Source: Cryobacterium sp. BB307
Lineage (GTDB): Bacteria > Actinomycetota > Actinomycetes > Actinomycetales > Microbacteriaceae
DNA length: 64,000 nt
Reading direction: 5' to 3'
Assembly: GCF_012274275.1 (NCBI RefSeq)
Contig: NZ_JAANZA010000002.1
Span: 1-64,000, forward strand
Shown: piece after piece, positions 63,344 through 64,000 of the stretch
How the letters are laid out: every line of letters begins with the position of its first letter
Numbering within the stretch: the stretch's first letter is position 1
The notes under the pieces: generated by a model
Seen by the model: only the letters and a program-made list of their open reading frames with translations
What the model was told of the DNA's origin: nothing
Databases searched by the model: none
Position numbers and translations under genes: made by a program

Positions 63344-64000
63344 TCACGGGATCGGCACGCCCGCCTCACGGAGCCACGCCAGCGCGGGATCCAGGTAGGT
63401 ACCAACGTTCAGCCCGAGGTCGACGCCCGCCCACTGCCTGAGCACGACGTAGCCGACGACGATCGACAGCAGCACGCCGAGGATGCCGAGGAACACGCCC
63501 CAACCCGCGCGTCGTCGACCATTCGGCCGGTAGCCGAGTCGACCCCAGCCGCGAGCTCGCGCCGCGCCGATCCCGCCAACGATGAACGCGGCGACGCTCA
63601 GCACGAATACAGGCACGACAACCGACAGCAGACCCAAGATGAGGCCGATGGTCGCGGGGAAGTTCCTGCGGTCGTCCTGCGCACGGTGGGGGAGCGGCGG
63701 ATTCGCCTCACCCGCGCGAGGAGCGCTCAAGCTGGTGTCCGGCAGACCTGACAACCGTGGCGCCGTGGCCATCCCGGCCGGCGCGGTCGGCAAACCGGGA
63801 GGCGCAGGAGGAAGGTCTGCCGCGCCCAGCGGTGCCGAGCGGACCGGAGGCGCCGGCTGCGCGAGGGGCGCAGCTGCTGAAGGTGAAGGGGGCGCTGCCT
63901 GAGCGGGGGCGGCAGGCGGAGCGGAGGGCGGAGGCGGCGCTGACGTCCGCAGCGGTTGCGCACTCGCCGGCGGCACCGGCGCGGGAGCAGCGCTTCCAGG
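63344..64000 (-). CDS. Proline-rich membrane protein, truncated by window edge
   Basis: At least 218 residues are visible. The N-terminal part is Pro/Ala-rich, then two hydrophobic segments (ATIGLILGLLSVVVPVFVLS and GVFLGILGVLLSIVVGYVVL) with DUF4190-like character. A GTG at 63976 could be a start, but the frame stays open to the window edge, so the gene probably begins further right, perhaps with a DUF2510 domain. The function is unknown. It is host chromosome, right of the tRNA. Confidence 0.7.
   Translation of the reverse strand, partial: PGSAAPAPVPPASAQPLRTSAPPPPSAPPAAPAQAAPPSPSAAAPLAQPAPPVRSAPLGAADLPPAPPGLPTAPAGMATAPRLSGLPDTSLSAPRAGEANPPLPHRAQDDRRNFPATIGLILGLLSVVVPVFVLSVAAFIVGGIGAARARGWGRLGYRPNGRRRAGWGVFLGILGVLLSIVVGYVVLRQWAGVDLGLNVGTYLDPALAWLREAGVPIP

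Overview
The window looks like a chromosome segment of a high-GC actinobacterium, most likely of the family Microbacteriaceae. The signs are very high GC with GTG/TTG starts, a DUF222-HNH protein, a DUF2510 membrane protein, a mycothiol-linked DsbA-type oxidoreductase, and the constantly recurring word GGATGC/GCATCC. The first 80 bases are a poly-C/G run, probably a contig-end artefact.

Region 1 (94-11719) is a phenylacetate degradation (paa) locus. The leftward operon paaA-B-C-D-E (phenylacetyl-CoA epoxidase) ends in a PaaG-like isomerase. It diverges from paaI (thioesterase) and a TetR regulator (PaaR) across a near-perfect palindromic operator. A second leftward operon (paaJ thiolase, paaF hydratase, paaH dehydrogenase, paaZ ring-opening enzyme) completes the route to acetyl-CoA and succinyl-CoA, and a tesB thioesterase lies upstream. 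No paaK ligase is visible. Region 2 (11782-14533) holds conserved actinobacterial genes. Region 3 (14571-22419) is the histidine utilisation set: an IclR regulator faces hutH-hutU-hutG-hutI, which together take histidine to glutamate. Region 4 (22423-42484) is housekeeping and envelope material: truncated haemoglobin, MscS, PepN, RpiB, a Nei-type glycosylase, PaiB, an amidohydrolase, an MFS pump, a two-component system, a giant membrane protein, a VanY-type lipoprotein and a PadR-membrane protein pair.

Region 5 (42579-63212) is the notable part: an apparently complete 20.6-kb Tn7-like transposon. It is bounded by 5-bp target duplications (ATTGG at 42574-42578 and 63213-63217) and by matching tips carrying repeats of the form TGCCA-N6-TTGAGAC. 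The right tip sits 2 bp downstream of the CCA end of tRNA-Gly(TCC). The core is tnsA (endonuclease), tnsB (DDE transposase), tnsC (AAA+ ATPase) and a TniQ protein with five tandem C-terminal zinc ribbons, followed by two translationally coupled unknown genes. A divergent HTH gene shares an operator-rich region with tnsA. The cargo looks like a defence island: a Type ISP restriction-modification enzyme with a CoiA-like nuclease gene behind it, a membrane-GAF protein with a small partner, a helicase-associated-domain operon, a Ymh-family (HEPN-like) gene and several unknown genes.

The main hypothesis is that this element homes to the 3' end of tRNA-Gly using the TniQ/zinc-ribbon protein and carries an anti-phage cargo. 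To the right of the tRNA the host chromosome resumes with a proline-rich membrane protein cut by the window edge.
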